64,000 nt of DNA from Salvia splendens (lineage: Eukaryota; Streptophyta; Magnoliopsida; Lamiales; Lamiaceae): the NCBI RefSeq assembly GCF_004379255.2, contig NC_056039.1, positions 10,280,501-10,344,500 of the forward strand, in the 5' to 3' direction. Made by a program: the position numbers and the translations under genes. Position 1 is the first letter of the stretch, and the number at the start of each line of letters is the position of its first letter. Below, piece by piece: positions 1 through 14,175 of the stretch. The notes under the pieces are model-generated. The model was given only the letters and a program-made list of their open reading frames with translations. It ran no database searches and was not told the origin of the DNA.

Positions 1-19
1 CGCCTTATAGTGGACACCC
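1..19. mobile_element. Right terminal inverted repeat of a truncated PIF/Harbinger-like element
   Basis: The first 19 bases match the right end of the complete element at 49211-50000 (shared GCCTTATAGTGGACAC), and both ends are followed by TAA, a PIF/Harbinger-type target site. The body of this copy lies outside the window. Confidence 0.55.
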
Positions 20-148
20 TAACAATTTGAAACGCCACAAGTCGTTTCTGAACTAGGTTTAAGACTTTCCTCTCTAGATTCACTGATCCGACACGGCCAA
101 AACAGGAGTAATCAATACCATACACATCAGACAGAAAATGCACAAATC

Positions 149-4318
<4,170 letters not shown>

Positions 4319-4553
4319 AGATAAGAGGCGATTGCTCAATTGAATCCCAAAATGTTGGCTAAATAGAAAGTTGCAGTAGTAGTATTTCACATTTCTTCAG
4401 CAAATTTTATTTCTCATTTTTACAAACCGGGCGGCTGTAGAGAATTGGGCTCAGCTCAACCCAGCCCATTTGCATAGCGGACTGCGCATACAAAACTTTA
4501 TTTAATTTACATTTTTATTTTGAAGGATGGGTACGCACATGAAGTAAATAATA

Positions 4554-4804
4554 CTCACTCCGTCCAACAATAGTAGTCATATTTGTTGTAGACAAGGATT
4601 TTAAGATATGTAAAGAATAATATTTGGAAAAGTTAGTTGAATATGAGGTCCATTTTTTATATTGGTCTTATAATAGAATTTGAGTGAAGTGGGTTAGTGG
4701 AATGTGTGACTTACCTTACCATTTATGATAAAAGTGAAATATGACTCTTATTACAGGATAGACTGGAATAGCAAAATATGACTCTTATTGTGGGACGGAG
4801 AGAG
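4554..4804. mobile_element. Stowaway (Tc1/mariner) MITE upstream of COQ5
   Basis: Terminal inverted repeats CTCACTCCGTCC and GGGACGGAGAGAG are flanked by TA dinucleotides, the Stowaway target site. The interior is AT-rich, with symmetrical ATATGACTCTTATT-like segments and no ORF. It starts about 235 bp upstream of the COQ5 start codon. Confidence 0.8.
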
Positions 4805-4806
4805 TA

Positions 4807-5924
4807 ATACTTATATCTCCAAATATACCAACTTTTAATTTCGGCAATTAACTAAATATCTTGTGTCACACAGTATATCTCCAAGTATACGAACTTTTTG
4901 TTTTATAAGTTGAGTGGAGAGTGATATTAATGTTTTCATTATAGGAAATGTATCAATTAGGGAATGATGTCTAACAAAAGGAAAATGTCACTTAGAGTGA
5001 GACATATAGATTATAAATTATGATATCACACAATGCCTAGCTTATTCACATAATATATACTCCCTCCGCCCGGGAATAAATGCCTATTTTGAACGGACTT
5101 AATTTAAAAAATTGTTCTAACTTTGTGAAAGAAAATTGAGTGAAAAAAGAGGTAATGGAGGTTATTCATACTTTTATACTACTAGATCAGTCCCAACACG
5201 AGTGCCCTATTGATGACATTTTATTAATTGAATGAGTAAACTGGATTAATTTTGAAGTAGTATTAATAATGTTGAATGTTAGTATTATTAATAGCACTAT
5301 TGATCCATAACAAAGTGATAGTATAACCAATTGCAATTGTTATGATATTATTAATGAGATGAATTTTAGTATTAATATTATATAAAATCTTGAATTGATT
5401 TATATGTTGTTTGAAACAAAATCGCTTTTCATATTGCTATATGAAGTACTATACTTGTACTATTTGACTTGATTTATATTGTTTCAGTTTTGTCGACATC
5501 CAAGAAAATGTCTCCTAACAATGTCTAACATTCCCCGACTCACCGAGTCAAGCAGGAGACGAAAGTCAGGCCACAAATAATCATCATTTCTGAATATGAA
5601 GTGTGTGGCAATCCAGTTCCACTGCAAACAAAAGATCTAGTACACAATCTAATTCATAAGCACCAGATCAGAAGAATAATCTCCCAATTTCCATTAGGGG
5701 ATTTCAACGCTGCACATCCCTCAACTCCAAACCACTAATAATTACTTTTATAATCATAACCTTGGGTGATGATTGATTTTGAATTGTCTAGATTCCCAAT
5801 TCATTAATCTTGATAAGAGTAAGAACAGAGTGCACTTGTAATTAGAAACTATAATCTCAATAAATAATAAGCGTTTCTAGCAGCTAAACAAGAAGAAATC
5901 TTCACCTCTCAAAATCTCCATTCG
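4807..5924. other. Intergenic AT-rich stretch with one MITE end
   Basis: No gene seen. A single Stowaway-like end (CTCCCTCCGCCCGGGA) begins near 5062 with no clear partner. The remainder is AT-rich. Confidence 0.5.
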
Positions 5925-6317
5925 TCAATACAAAACCGAATCTTGAACCGCAACCGAGAATTCCTTCATCATCATCATCATCTTCTTCTTCTTCTGGTTG
6001 CTGTTAGAAACTCTCTTGGAACTTCTTCTGGGAGGCAATTGGTGGAACAAAAAGGGGGCGGAATCCAAAGCACGCCTCCTTCTCCTCCGGATGGTGACGC
6101 GGCGCTGGATGTAAGGGACGCCGATGACCGATCCGGCCGTGACTTGGTGGATCGCCTTCACCAGCAGATCGAGGCCGTGCCAGCGATGCGACGACGGATG
6201 CGGGAAAGAATTTGCGGCGGTGATTGATGAGGAATCTGATGAGATGGAGGATGAAGGCGATGGCGTTGAGAGAGAAGCAGAGCAGCCGAGAGTTGGTTTA
6301 TTCCCGCGGATCCTCAT
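5925..6317 (-). CDS. Small basic hypothetical protein (130 aa)
   Basis: Single-exon open frame starting MRIRGNKP. It has a Ser/Pro-rich N-terminal third, a central block RWHGLDLLVKAIHQVTAG then VIGVPYIQRR (about 46-72), an Arg run and a Lys/Met run. The Lys/Met run comes from CTT/CAT microsatellites at 5969-5995. I do not recognise the family. The central hydrophobic and aromatic block does not look like random translation, and a TATA-like stretch lies about 85 bp upstream. The opposite strand is also open here (5943-6227), but its product is low-complexity. It could be a lineage-specific small gene or a chance ORF. Confidence 0.45.
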   Translation of the reverse strand: MRIRGNKPTLGCSASLSTPSPSSSISSDSSSITAANSFPHPSSHRWHGLDLLVKAIHQVTAGSVIGVPYIQRRVTIRRRRRRALDSAPFLFHQLPPRRSSKRVSNSNQKKKKMMMMMKEFSVAVQDSVLY

Positions 6318-6395
6318 CGGAAATAATGAAATGTAGTGATGGATGTAGCGCTACACCTTCATTCAACAAATCCAGTGCCTATGTATTAAGGTCTG

Positions 6396-6405
6396 TATAT
6401 ATAAG
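6396..6405 (-). promoter_or_regulatory. Candidate TATA box for the 5925-6317 ORF
   Basis: Minus-strand CTTATATATA lies about 80-90 bp upstream of the ATG at 6317, a plausible spacing. No other promoter evidence. Confidence 0.3.
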
Positions 6406-6889
6406 TCTGATGCCTCCGGAATTCAATACGACCAAAAATATTAATAGACGTTTGCTTTTAGCACCGGATTTAAAAAGCAAGTTAAATGCAGTGAAAATAA
6501 AATAAAAATATAAATATAAAAAGATGAAACGAGAATAAAGTAATAAAGACATTAAAGTTAATGGAAGAACTACATTCACTTTTTGGCAAAAAAAAAAAGA
6601 AAGAAATAACTCGGCTACAGTGAAATAACCCAAAAAGATATACGACTCAATTACAAAAAGACAGAAAGAATACTATTCTCTCTTCTCTATCCGTCACATA
6701 AAAGTATAAATTATTTTATTTTTCATCTGTTCTTAAAAAAGTACTTATAAACTATTTTCTTTTTTGGAAATTCAACTACTGCATACTAATAATGTGGCCT
6801 CAATCTTCACTGACACTGCTTTTTATTATCATTTCTCTACTTTCTTTTACTCTATTAATTATGCATTATAACTCGTGCTTACCAAATGT

Positions 6890-8345
6890 TCATACTAATA
6901 CGCTCGAATTTTGCACTGTTTTAAGGCCTTTATTTGGTTCGTTTTGAGTGTCAAAGTTGCATTACATTCATTATTTGCATATTTTATTTATTTTGGTATT
7001 TTAACGTGTTTCATGACAAATGGATAAAATAGAGCCTAAAAAGATATCAAAAAGTCGAAGATGGAAATCTGGAGTATTCGATCCATCCAGCGGTCCGTTG
7101 CACCTTTGCCAGCGACTGCTGCCCGGCAACGACCGTTGCCCCAGTATCGGCCAGCTTCGGAAAATAGAGCTGAAAAGATGAACACGCCCCAGCAACCGCT
7201 GGAAAGTGCGCATCGATCGCTGAGTTAGATCCAGTAGCTACAGAGTGATGGTCAGGGGCCGCTGATCAAGATACAAAAGCTACAGGATGATTTGCAGCGA
7301 TCGTTTAACAAAGTGCAGCGGCTCGCTGAAAAAACACGGCGCACATAAATTGTTCTATTTTCTCTCCAAGACTTGCCATATACTATGCTGAAGATTTATC
7401 ATACTATGATGCACGATTTTAAGGCTATAAATATCCCCTCAAGCTTCATCAAATGAACCTTTTGCTGCATAGTTTTCATAGCATAATATTTGAGAGTTTC
7501 TTCTACTGTTTATCATTATTGCTTAAGGAGTTTAAAGAGTGGATTCAAGAGAAGATCAAGACTACGAGATTCAACCTTTGGGTTCTATTACTTTAGTTCT
7601 TATTTTTTTATGTTTTCCCTACAAACTATGTGTTTAGATTATTCCATCATGTATAACTAAACTCGTAAAATTTTGGGGATGAGTTAGTAACGACTTTGGT
7701 TTATACAGTTCCTATTTATTTAATATTTGTTTTGGTCGTTACTTTGCTTCTATTCTGAGTGTTAGATAATGCTTCATGTTTGAGTGACATATTCTATGAT
7801 GATTTACTGACGTGCAACATAATCGTGAGAGGAGGTTTGCATGTTATAAGAGCTTAGTTGACGTTACAATTAACTCCCCTTAAAACGGTTATGTTAATTG
7901 AGAGCGAGAACATTAGGAGTCTTAGAAGCTTTTAGGAGTTACAGATCTAGGATTGACGCCCCTAGTGTTAGTGATCTACTCTGTGCCGCATGGTCAATAT
8001 TTATGTGACTCGTTCTAGTAAAATATGAATTGTGCTAGGGTATTGTAATTGGAACTTGTATAAACCATAACTATGAAAGCACATCCTTAAAAATCTCTTA
8101 TCTCATCTGTTTATTTCTGTGATTTTATCTACAACTGCGTTTTGTTCTCTTTATTTTAAAACTTTTACTTTTCAAAACTAAAAAATCTTTGTTTTACCAA
8201 ATAGTAGAAGAGGCTTAGAAGAAGGTAAACAATCTGTGATAGTTTTTCCTGTGATCGATATTCGGTACTGACCTTTAGCTATACTATTTACACTCTGTAT
8301 ACTTGTAGGTTTATTTAGTGCTAATAAAAAGTGCATCACATACTT
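6890..8345 (+). repeat. Degenerate LTR-like sequence (possible solo LTR of a Ty3 element)
   Basis: No ORF of substance. The block has LTR-type organisation: a TATA box (CTATAAATATCCCC near 7425), a leader with TTGCTTAAGGAG, AT-rich sequence, and an end at AAAAAGTGCATCACA near 8341. I found neither a matching second copy nor a target-site duplication, so the boundaries are approximate and the assignment is weak. Confidence 0.3.
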
Positions 8346-8479
8346 TTGAATTTTGAGGGACAGATGGAGTGATTAATATTGACAGTCTCTATAGATTTTT
8401 TATACTACTCCCTCCGTCCATCTTTGATTGAATCGTATTCCTCTTTGATAAAAAAAGTACTTTATTCTTTCTTACTTTA

Positions 8480-9050
8480 GAGCATCCGCAACCCGGCTCT
8501 TAGTCATCTCCATATCCTCTCGCCTAGACGAGATGGCTAAGAGACAGGTTGCAAGCAATTGGTCTCGAAAAAATCTCTTGGGGGAAAATATTATCAAGTC
8601 AGCTCCCCCCCCACACACACCAACACGTGGCGAGTTGGTATTGGGCGGTGACGCCCACTCGCCGGCCCGCGAGCGGGCGTCGAGTTTAATGATTTTAATT
8701 TTTTTTCAAATCAGAAAAAATATCAAAATTAGTAAAAAAAATTTCCCAATTCCTTAAATGTTAAAGTTTTATATAGTTTCTTAATTTTATTTTTTATCCA
8801 ATTATCCTAAACACTTCTATAAATACCTCATTCATCACATAAAAATATTTTATACCAAAGAAACACTATCTCACTAAGTATATGAATTATTTAATTTTCA
8901 TATTTTTCTATAAAAATATATTAATATTATTTTTTAATTAATAATTCATCTCATTTTAAATTAAATTTGTTTGGAAAAAATAAAATTGAAATGAAATAGT
9001 GGGACTCGTGAATAGTTAAGAGGTGAGATGGATTGTGATGCAGTTCTAGA
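8480..9050 (+). mobile_element. PIF/Harbinger-like MITE related to the 11723-13650 element
   Basis: The left end GAGCATCCGCAACC is preceded by TTA (8477-8479). A degenerate right end, TTGTGATGCAG, lies near 9033-9045. It shares with the larger element at 11723 a 30-bp GC-rich hairpin (8651-8680) and a downstream TATAAATAC/leader segment (8818 here, 12057 there). It has no ORF, so it looks like an internal-deletion derivative. It appears inserted beside a Stowaway-type left end at about 8409 (CTCCCTCCGTCC). Confidence 0.6.
8651..8680. repeat. GC-rich hairpin, copy 1
   Basis: ACGCCCACTCGC, loop CGGCCC, then GCGAGCGGGCGT: a 12-bp stem with one mismatch. The same hairpin occurs at 11897-11926. 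Confidence 0.8.
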
Positions 9051-9055
9051 AGGCA

Positions 9056-9411
9056 AGATTGGTGGCTAAACAAGTTACATTTTGGGTTTTATTTATTTCC
9101 TAGTTAGTATAATTAGTAGATGGAAAAACGTGTGGAGAAATGAGAATGACTGAACTGGTAAATAAAAAACTTGAATAATTGAAAACTCTAGAGTATAAAA
9201 ACTTAATTTAAATTTCTTATTCAAACTTTGTCTTTTAAGTTCAACAATGCGTAGGAAAATAAAACTTAAAGAAAAATAACTAAAAGGAAAATAAACGAAA
9301 AGGAAAATCTAATTTGATAAAGGAAAAACAATTAATTTTTTTCCATCTACTAATTCTAGTAACTAGGAAATAAATAAAACCCAAAATATAATTTGCTTAG
9401 CCACCAAGTTT
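9056..9411. mobile_element. Foldback MITE with arms of about 72 bp
   Basis: The left arm 9056-9126 is nearly the reverse complement of the right arm 9339-9411 (shared core TTGGTGGCTAA, then TTTTGGGTTTTATTTATTTC). The spacer is about 210 bp, AT-rich and without coding potential. The superfamily is unknown because no target-site duplication was recognised. Confidence 0.7.
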
Positions 9412-9730
9412 TATCTTTTAAGACTTTGTTAGATTGGAGATCAGAGAGTTTGCTGGTCATGGATATGATGCTGAAGAGGAGGAAGAAGATGAAAAATGTT
9501 AAACATACCCTAAACATGTTTAGAACACTAGCTAGCAATGCTCGAAAAAAAATCATAAATAATGTTAAACATATGATTGATACATGAACATATCAATTAA
9601 TCACATAATTTAATCAACTCATGCATTGTCACGTAAAGCGTACCATAGGGATTAAGGAACCGAATTCAATCACCACCTTATTTCTATTTTTGAGATTGAT
9701 CTCTACCACGAATCTTTTTATCTGTTCGCT

Positions 9731-10597
9731 CGAGTAAAAATTCCATGATCCTTCCACACCATGGTGGCATAATGATTTGGTGTGCCTCACCAATAACTCC
9801 TTGCCAATTGAAAATTAAAAAAAGTCCACATGCCATATCACTTGACATAAATTTGGCAATTTTATATCAAAATTGGAGACATCCACTTAATCATTTTATA
9901 GAAAGTGTAATATATTAAATATAGAAATTATATCATATAAATTATGAATTAACTTTAATATACTAGTAAGTACTATTTATATATGCATATTGATCTCATA
10001 ATATAATAATATTATACACATAAAAGTAATCATATTGCATTACTTTTCATGTCAAAGAAAAAAAATCATATTATTATGAATAAGATTTTTTTAATTGTTT
10101 TAGTATTTATATACTATATAAGAAAAAATTCACATAAATAAAAATTATGACTGACTGTAGCTTATACTATTTTGTTAGCATATATATATTATAATTTTCA
10201 TTATATTTATTAGCATGTAAAAAATCAAGAATTTTTAACAAAAGAAAATAAAAATGAAATATTAACATAATCTGAAAATATTATTATTTTATAAAAGAGA
10301 TGTCTTATATATTAGTACTATTATATTATGAGATGAATATACATATATAAATTTTACTAGTACATTAACGTCAACTCATTTTTCATATAAGTATAATTTC
10401 TATATTTAATATTATTCAACTTTCCATAAAATAATTAAATGGATGTCTCCAATTTTGATATAAGATTGCCAAATTTATGTCCAAGTGATATGGCATGTGG
10501 ACTTTTTTTTTATTTCCAATTGGCAAGGAGTTATTGGTGAGGCACGTCAAATCATTATGCCACCATGGTGTGGAAGGACTATGGAAGTTTTACTCAT
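9731..10597. mobile_element. Large foldback element with arms of about 285 bp
   Basis: The left arm (about 9731-10015) is imperfectly complementary to the right arm (about 10310-10597). Anchors include CCTTCCACACCATGGTGGCA on the left and its complement near 10560-10580, and matching segments CACCAATAACTCCTTGCCAA and CCACATGCCATATCACTTG. Pairing persists into AT-rich sequence around CTCATAATATAATA. The loop is about 290 bp. No transposase is encoded. Transcription across it would give a long imperfect hairpin RNA. Confidence 0.7.
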
Positions 10598-10759
10598 GTT
10601 CGCTCACCTTATAATTCACCTTCGTGTGGGCAAAGATTGTCAACACCTTAGAAACTGGACAAGAATCAAAGACGGAAGAATTTCTAGGTGGAAACCCTAA
10701 ATTTTGAAAAGTCTCAGCTTGAGGGGGGAGAGAATTCGAATCATAATCATAAAATACTA

Positions 10760-10931
10760 CTCCTTCCATCCCCAAAGAATATGAACTTATGATTCGGCGA
10801 GTTTTAATGCAAAATTGGTAAAGTAAGAGAGATGTAGAGAGAAAAAATAATTAAAATATTATTAGTAGAAAATGGATCACACCTTATTAGGGTGAAAAGA
10901 CTTTCCAAAATTAGAAAGTGCATGGAGGGAG
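10760..10931. mobile_element. Stowaway-like MITE
   Basis: Ends CTCCTTCCATCCCC and GCATGGAGGGAG lie next to TA dinucleotides (10758-10759 and 10932-10933). The interior is about 170 bp and non-coding. Confidence 0.6.
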
Positions 10932-11263
10932 TAATACATTAATATGATTACCATAAAGTTCTAGACTTTAAATAGGATTTAAAATTTAAGTTTTAGTTTT
11001 TTATTTTCCTTTTCTGAACGAATATCTATATGGCAATATTATATTGGTGTTTTATTTTCTTTTTCCGAAGAATACGGAGCAAAAATATGCTAATATTTAA
11101 GTAAGTTTTAAATTTGTATTTCTATTATCTACATGGCAATATCCCAATATATTAGTGTATTAGGAGATGTATTAGATGTTTTTTTTATAGCTTTAAAGAC
11201 TATCCACATGGCATTGTTAGTTAACAATGACTTCCGTAATAAGATGACACTTCGTTTTGATTA

Positions 11264-11498
11264 CTCCCTCCATTCTACTTAAGGAGTCCCCGTCATTTTT
11301 ACACAATCATTTTATAAAAATTATAATCAATAGTTAAAGTGGAGAAATGGTAAAGTAAGAGAGAATAACATAGAAAAGAGTCTCCTCTACATTATTCTCT
11401 TTCTTACTTTATCATATTTCCACTTTAACTATTTATTATGATTTTTACAAAATGAGTGTGCAAAAGTGACCGAGACTCCTAAAATAGAACGGAGGGAG
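11264..11498. mobile_element. Stowaway MITE, almost fully self-complementary
   Basis: Ends CTCCCTCCATTCTA and TAGAACGGAGGGAG lie between TA dinucleotides (11262-11263 and 11499-11500). The halves pair over nearly their full length (for example AAGTGGAGAAATGGTAAAG against its complement near 11410), so the single strand would form one long hairpin. Confidence 0.85.
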
Positions 11499-11896
11499 TA
11501 TAATTTAGAGATATATTGGTAATGTGGCTTGTCTTCGAATATTAATATAAGGTGGCCTAATTTTTTAATATTGGTAACAAAAAACTGAGGATCAACTAAG
11601 TAATTTTTTATTTGATTGTTTAATTGTGCTATTTTAATTATTTAATTTAAAAAATGAGAAATAAAATAGTGAAAATATAAATATTGAAAATACATAAAGT
11701 GAAGTTTGCATTTGAATAATGAGAGCACCCGCAACGCGGGCAGCCGGCATTCCGCGGGCCGTTCCGCCGGAATGACTTCGCAGCAGAACGCGTTGCGGTG
11801 CATGGTGTCGTCGAGGAGCCGTTCCCAAGCCGTGCCGGGTGCCGACGGCACGACCCGCGGCACGGTCCGTGAGTGGCTCTCCCCGCGTCGTGCGTG

Positions 11897-11926
11897 TCGC
11901 CCACTCGCCGGCCCGCGAGTGGGCGA
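11897..11926. repeat. GC-rich hairpin, copy 2
   Basis: TCGCCCACTCGC, loop CGGCCC, GCGAGTGGGCGA: a perfect 12-bp stem. It lies in the subterminal region of the Harbinger-like element and is shared with the MITE at 8480. Confidence 0.85.
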
Positions 11927-12161
11927 CGTCACGTGCTGACGCAATAATTATTTTTTTATTCGATTTTATAAAAAAAAAATAAAATTAACGGTATTATTAC
12001 CATTTTTTATACCGTTTTTTATACCGTTTATTTATTTATTTTTTATTTTCTTATTCTATAAATACTCCTAATTCATCCTCATTTCACACACAACTATACA
12101 TCTATTCTTCCTAAATCAACTTCATTTCTTCTCCAATTTTTATATTCAATCTCTTCACAAA

Positions 12162-13282
12162 ATGTCCGGCGACGGCAACTACGGCGGTGGCGGCTCCGGT
12201 GGGTGAGATCTCAACGCGTTCGGCGATTGGGAGACCATGTACAACACACTTGGTGGTTCCGGTTCGTCGACGCCGGGCACCCAGGGGTCGGCGACCCCGG
12301 GTGGGTACCAACCACCCACTTTTGATGTGGATGCATACGCTCGACCCTCCGCCTCGCGGCCTTATCAGGGATTGTCCCAGATTCGGGAGGATATCCCCGT
12401 TGAACCCACCCAGGGAGGAGGCCGAGGCGGTGGAAGCTCCAGGGCTGCGTCTGAGGCGGCCGAGGAGGAGGAGGAGGAGGAACAGGAGGAGGAATCGGAG
12501 GATCTGGGCCGGCATCCGTACAGCAACGAAGAAACAAAGGCGGTGTACAACGCCTGGCTCACCGTCTCGTACGATACCATCGTCGGGAATCAACAAGCCG
12601 CCAAGTGCTTCTGGGAAAAGGTCCGTGATGTCTACCACCAGACTAAGCCGAAAGGGGCCCGGAAGCGCAAATATACAATGCTCCGTGCTCACTTTGGCCG
12701 AGTTGACTTACAGGTCAAAAAATTATGCGGCATCTACTCGGCCGAAGCGGAGCTTCGGGCGCCGACATTCTGAGGGCGGCTTTGCGCGCCTTCCACCAGG
12801 ACACCGGTGTACAGTTCAAATTTGTTGATATTTGGCAGCTCGTCAAGGACGAGGAAAGGTGGGCCGGCGGTGTCCGCTCCAGCTCGGGCTCAACCTCAAA
12901 GCGCACGAAGCACACGGCGAGCGGCAACTACTCGTCTGGTGACACCGGGGAGGGCAGCGAGGGTGAACCGCAGGTGTTTGCGGGTACGACCAGCGAATAC
13001 GGGGGATCCAGCCGTGGGCGCCGTCGGCCGCAAGGGACGAAGGCGTCGAAGGCGGCTAGAGCGAGGAAGGGCAGAGGCGAATCAAGCCAGCCGGCCTCGG
13101 GATCGGGCTCGCGGGGAGGCTCGGACACACTTATGGTGGCGTACATGACCCCCACAATGGCAGACACTTCCCGTTTCTCGTACGCCCAATTCACGGCCTG
13201 GTGGAACGGAATTGTGCATATGGCAGCACAACTTGGCCTTCCGACTCCCCCTCAACCTCGACCGCCTCCGGAGGATGATTAG
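12162..13282 (+). pseudogene. Harbinger ORF1-type Myb/SANT-like protein with NAM-associated C-terminal region (broken)
   Basis: ORF1 proteins of PIF/Harbinger elements bind DNA and assist the transposase (family knowledge). From the ATG at 12162 the frame meets TGA at 12204-12206 (codon 15) and reopens to 12773. A Gly/Glu-rich N-terminus leads into a trihelix/Myb-like block (YSNEETKAVYNAWL, then GNQQAAKCFWEKVRDVYHQ, about 12516-12640). Around 12735-12760 the reading shifts to another frame (open 12725-13282). That frame holds the NAM-associated part (SGASGADILRAALRAFHQD, FKFVDIWQLVKDE) and a Ser/Arg-rich tail. One nonsense codon plus one frameshift make it a pseudogene. The family is often annotated in plants as glutathione S-transferase T3-like, a misnomer. 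Confidence 0.75.
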
Positions 13283-13517
13283 CCGGCGGAGTAGTTTTTT
13301 TCTTTTCCCACGTTTAATTGTGTGTTTTTTATTGTGTTTTTTTTTATTTTTTTAGGATTTTAATTGTGTGTTTTTTATTTTTTTTAAGTTTAAGTTGTAA
13401 TTTTTTTTAATGTTGTGTGTTTTTTAATAAAGTGTGTTTGTTTTAATTGAATTGGGTTGGAAATAAAAATAAGAAATGAAATTGAATGAATAGTAATTTA
13501 AGGAGGTTAAGGAACGG

Positions 13518-13552
13518 CTAAGGAACGGAGGGTTGCAGGTTCCGTTCCTTAG
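13518..13552. repeat. Perfect 12-bp inverted repeat
   Basis: CTAAGGAACGGA, an 11-nt spacer containing GGGTTGCAGG, then TCCGTTCCTTAG. It lies in the subterminal 3' region of the Harbinger-like element. Confidence 0.75.
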
Positions 13553-14175
13553 TTAAGGAATGAAGTAAAAAAGTACAGTGGGGCCTGCAAATAGTAGTTT
13601 AAAGAATGGTTTAGGAACGGTATAGGAGCAGCGTAGCGTTGTGGATGGCTTGATGCTATCGTGTAGCGAATGCAGTTTAATAATTGCAGCCGGCCTTCCT
13701 CTTCTTCTAGAAGCATAGGTAGGAACAGGTGAGCTTGACCATTGCAATTCAAAAATAACAGCAAACGATTCTTCCTCTTTCACTATTTCTCTTCCCTTTC
13801 TTCCAATCTTGGTTTTTTAATTTTCCTGTTTATAGAAAAATAATAGTAATGTGTTTGACCTTTGAATTTTCTAGATCCTTCTTCATGTAACCAACAATGG
13901 TGATAAATGCGTTGGTTTCCAATCACATCGACCCAAATTATACGCCGCCCTGTGGAGATATCTGCTACTGTTGCTTTCTTTGTCGTAACAACTAACAAGT
14001 TAATGCTATAGCTCTAGCTTCCCATAGACCACTTCAATTTTTTCGTTGTTTCTTAAAAAAACCATTCTTTTCCTCTGCCCCATCTTCTAGTAGTTTGTAA
14101 AGTTGGTTTTTTAGCTTGGCCTGTGAATATCAGTTTTCTTGACTTTTGGGAGTTTGCAAGCTGCGTGATGCTGAG

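Larger units (their letters stand above)
11723..13650 (+). mobile_element. PIF/Harbinger-like element carrying only an ORF1 pseudogene
   Basis: The left end GAGCACCCGCAACGC resembles the inverted right end GCGTTGTGGATGGCT. Both sides carry TGA (11720-11722 and 13651-13653), a 3-bp site like the TWA of Harbinger elements. Inside are a 30-bp GC-rich hairpin, a TATA box and leader (TATAAATACTCC, about 12057), an ORF1 relic (12162-13282) and a T-rich 3' region. There is no DDE transposase ORF. The right end lies about 525 bp upstream of the ALA1 start codon. Confidence 0.65.

Noticed and set aside
7001..7213. 70-aa minus-strand ORF in the LTR-like block
   Set aside because: No domain, and it lies in a degenerate repeat.
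14146..14175. Earlier start for ALA1 at a TTG codon
   Set aside because: The first in-frame ATG is at 14176. Upstream codons are open but not supported by a start codon.
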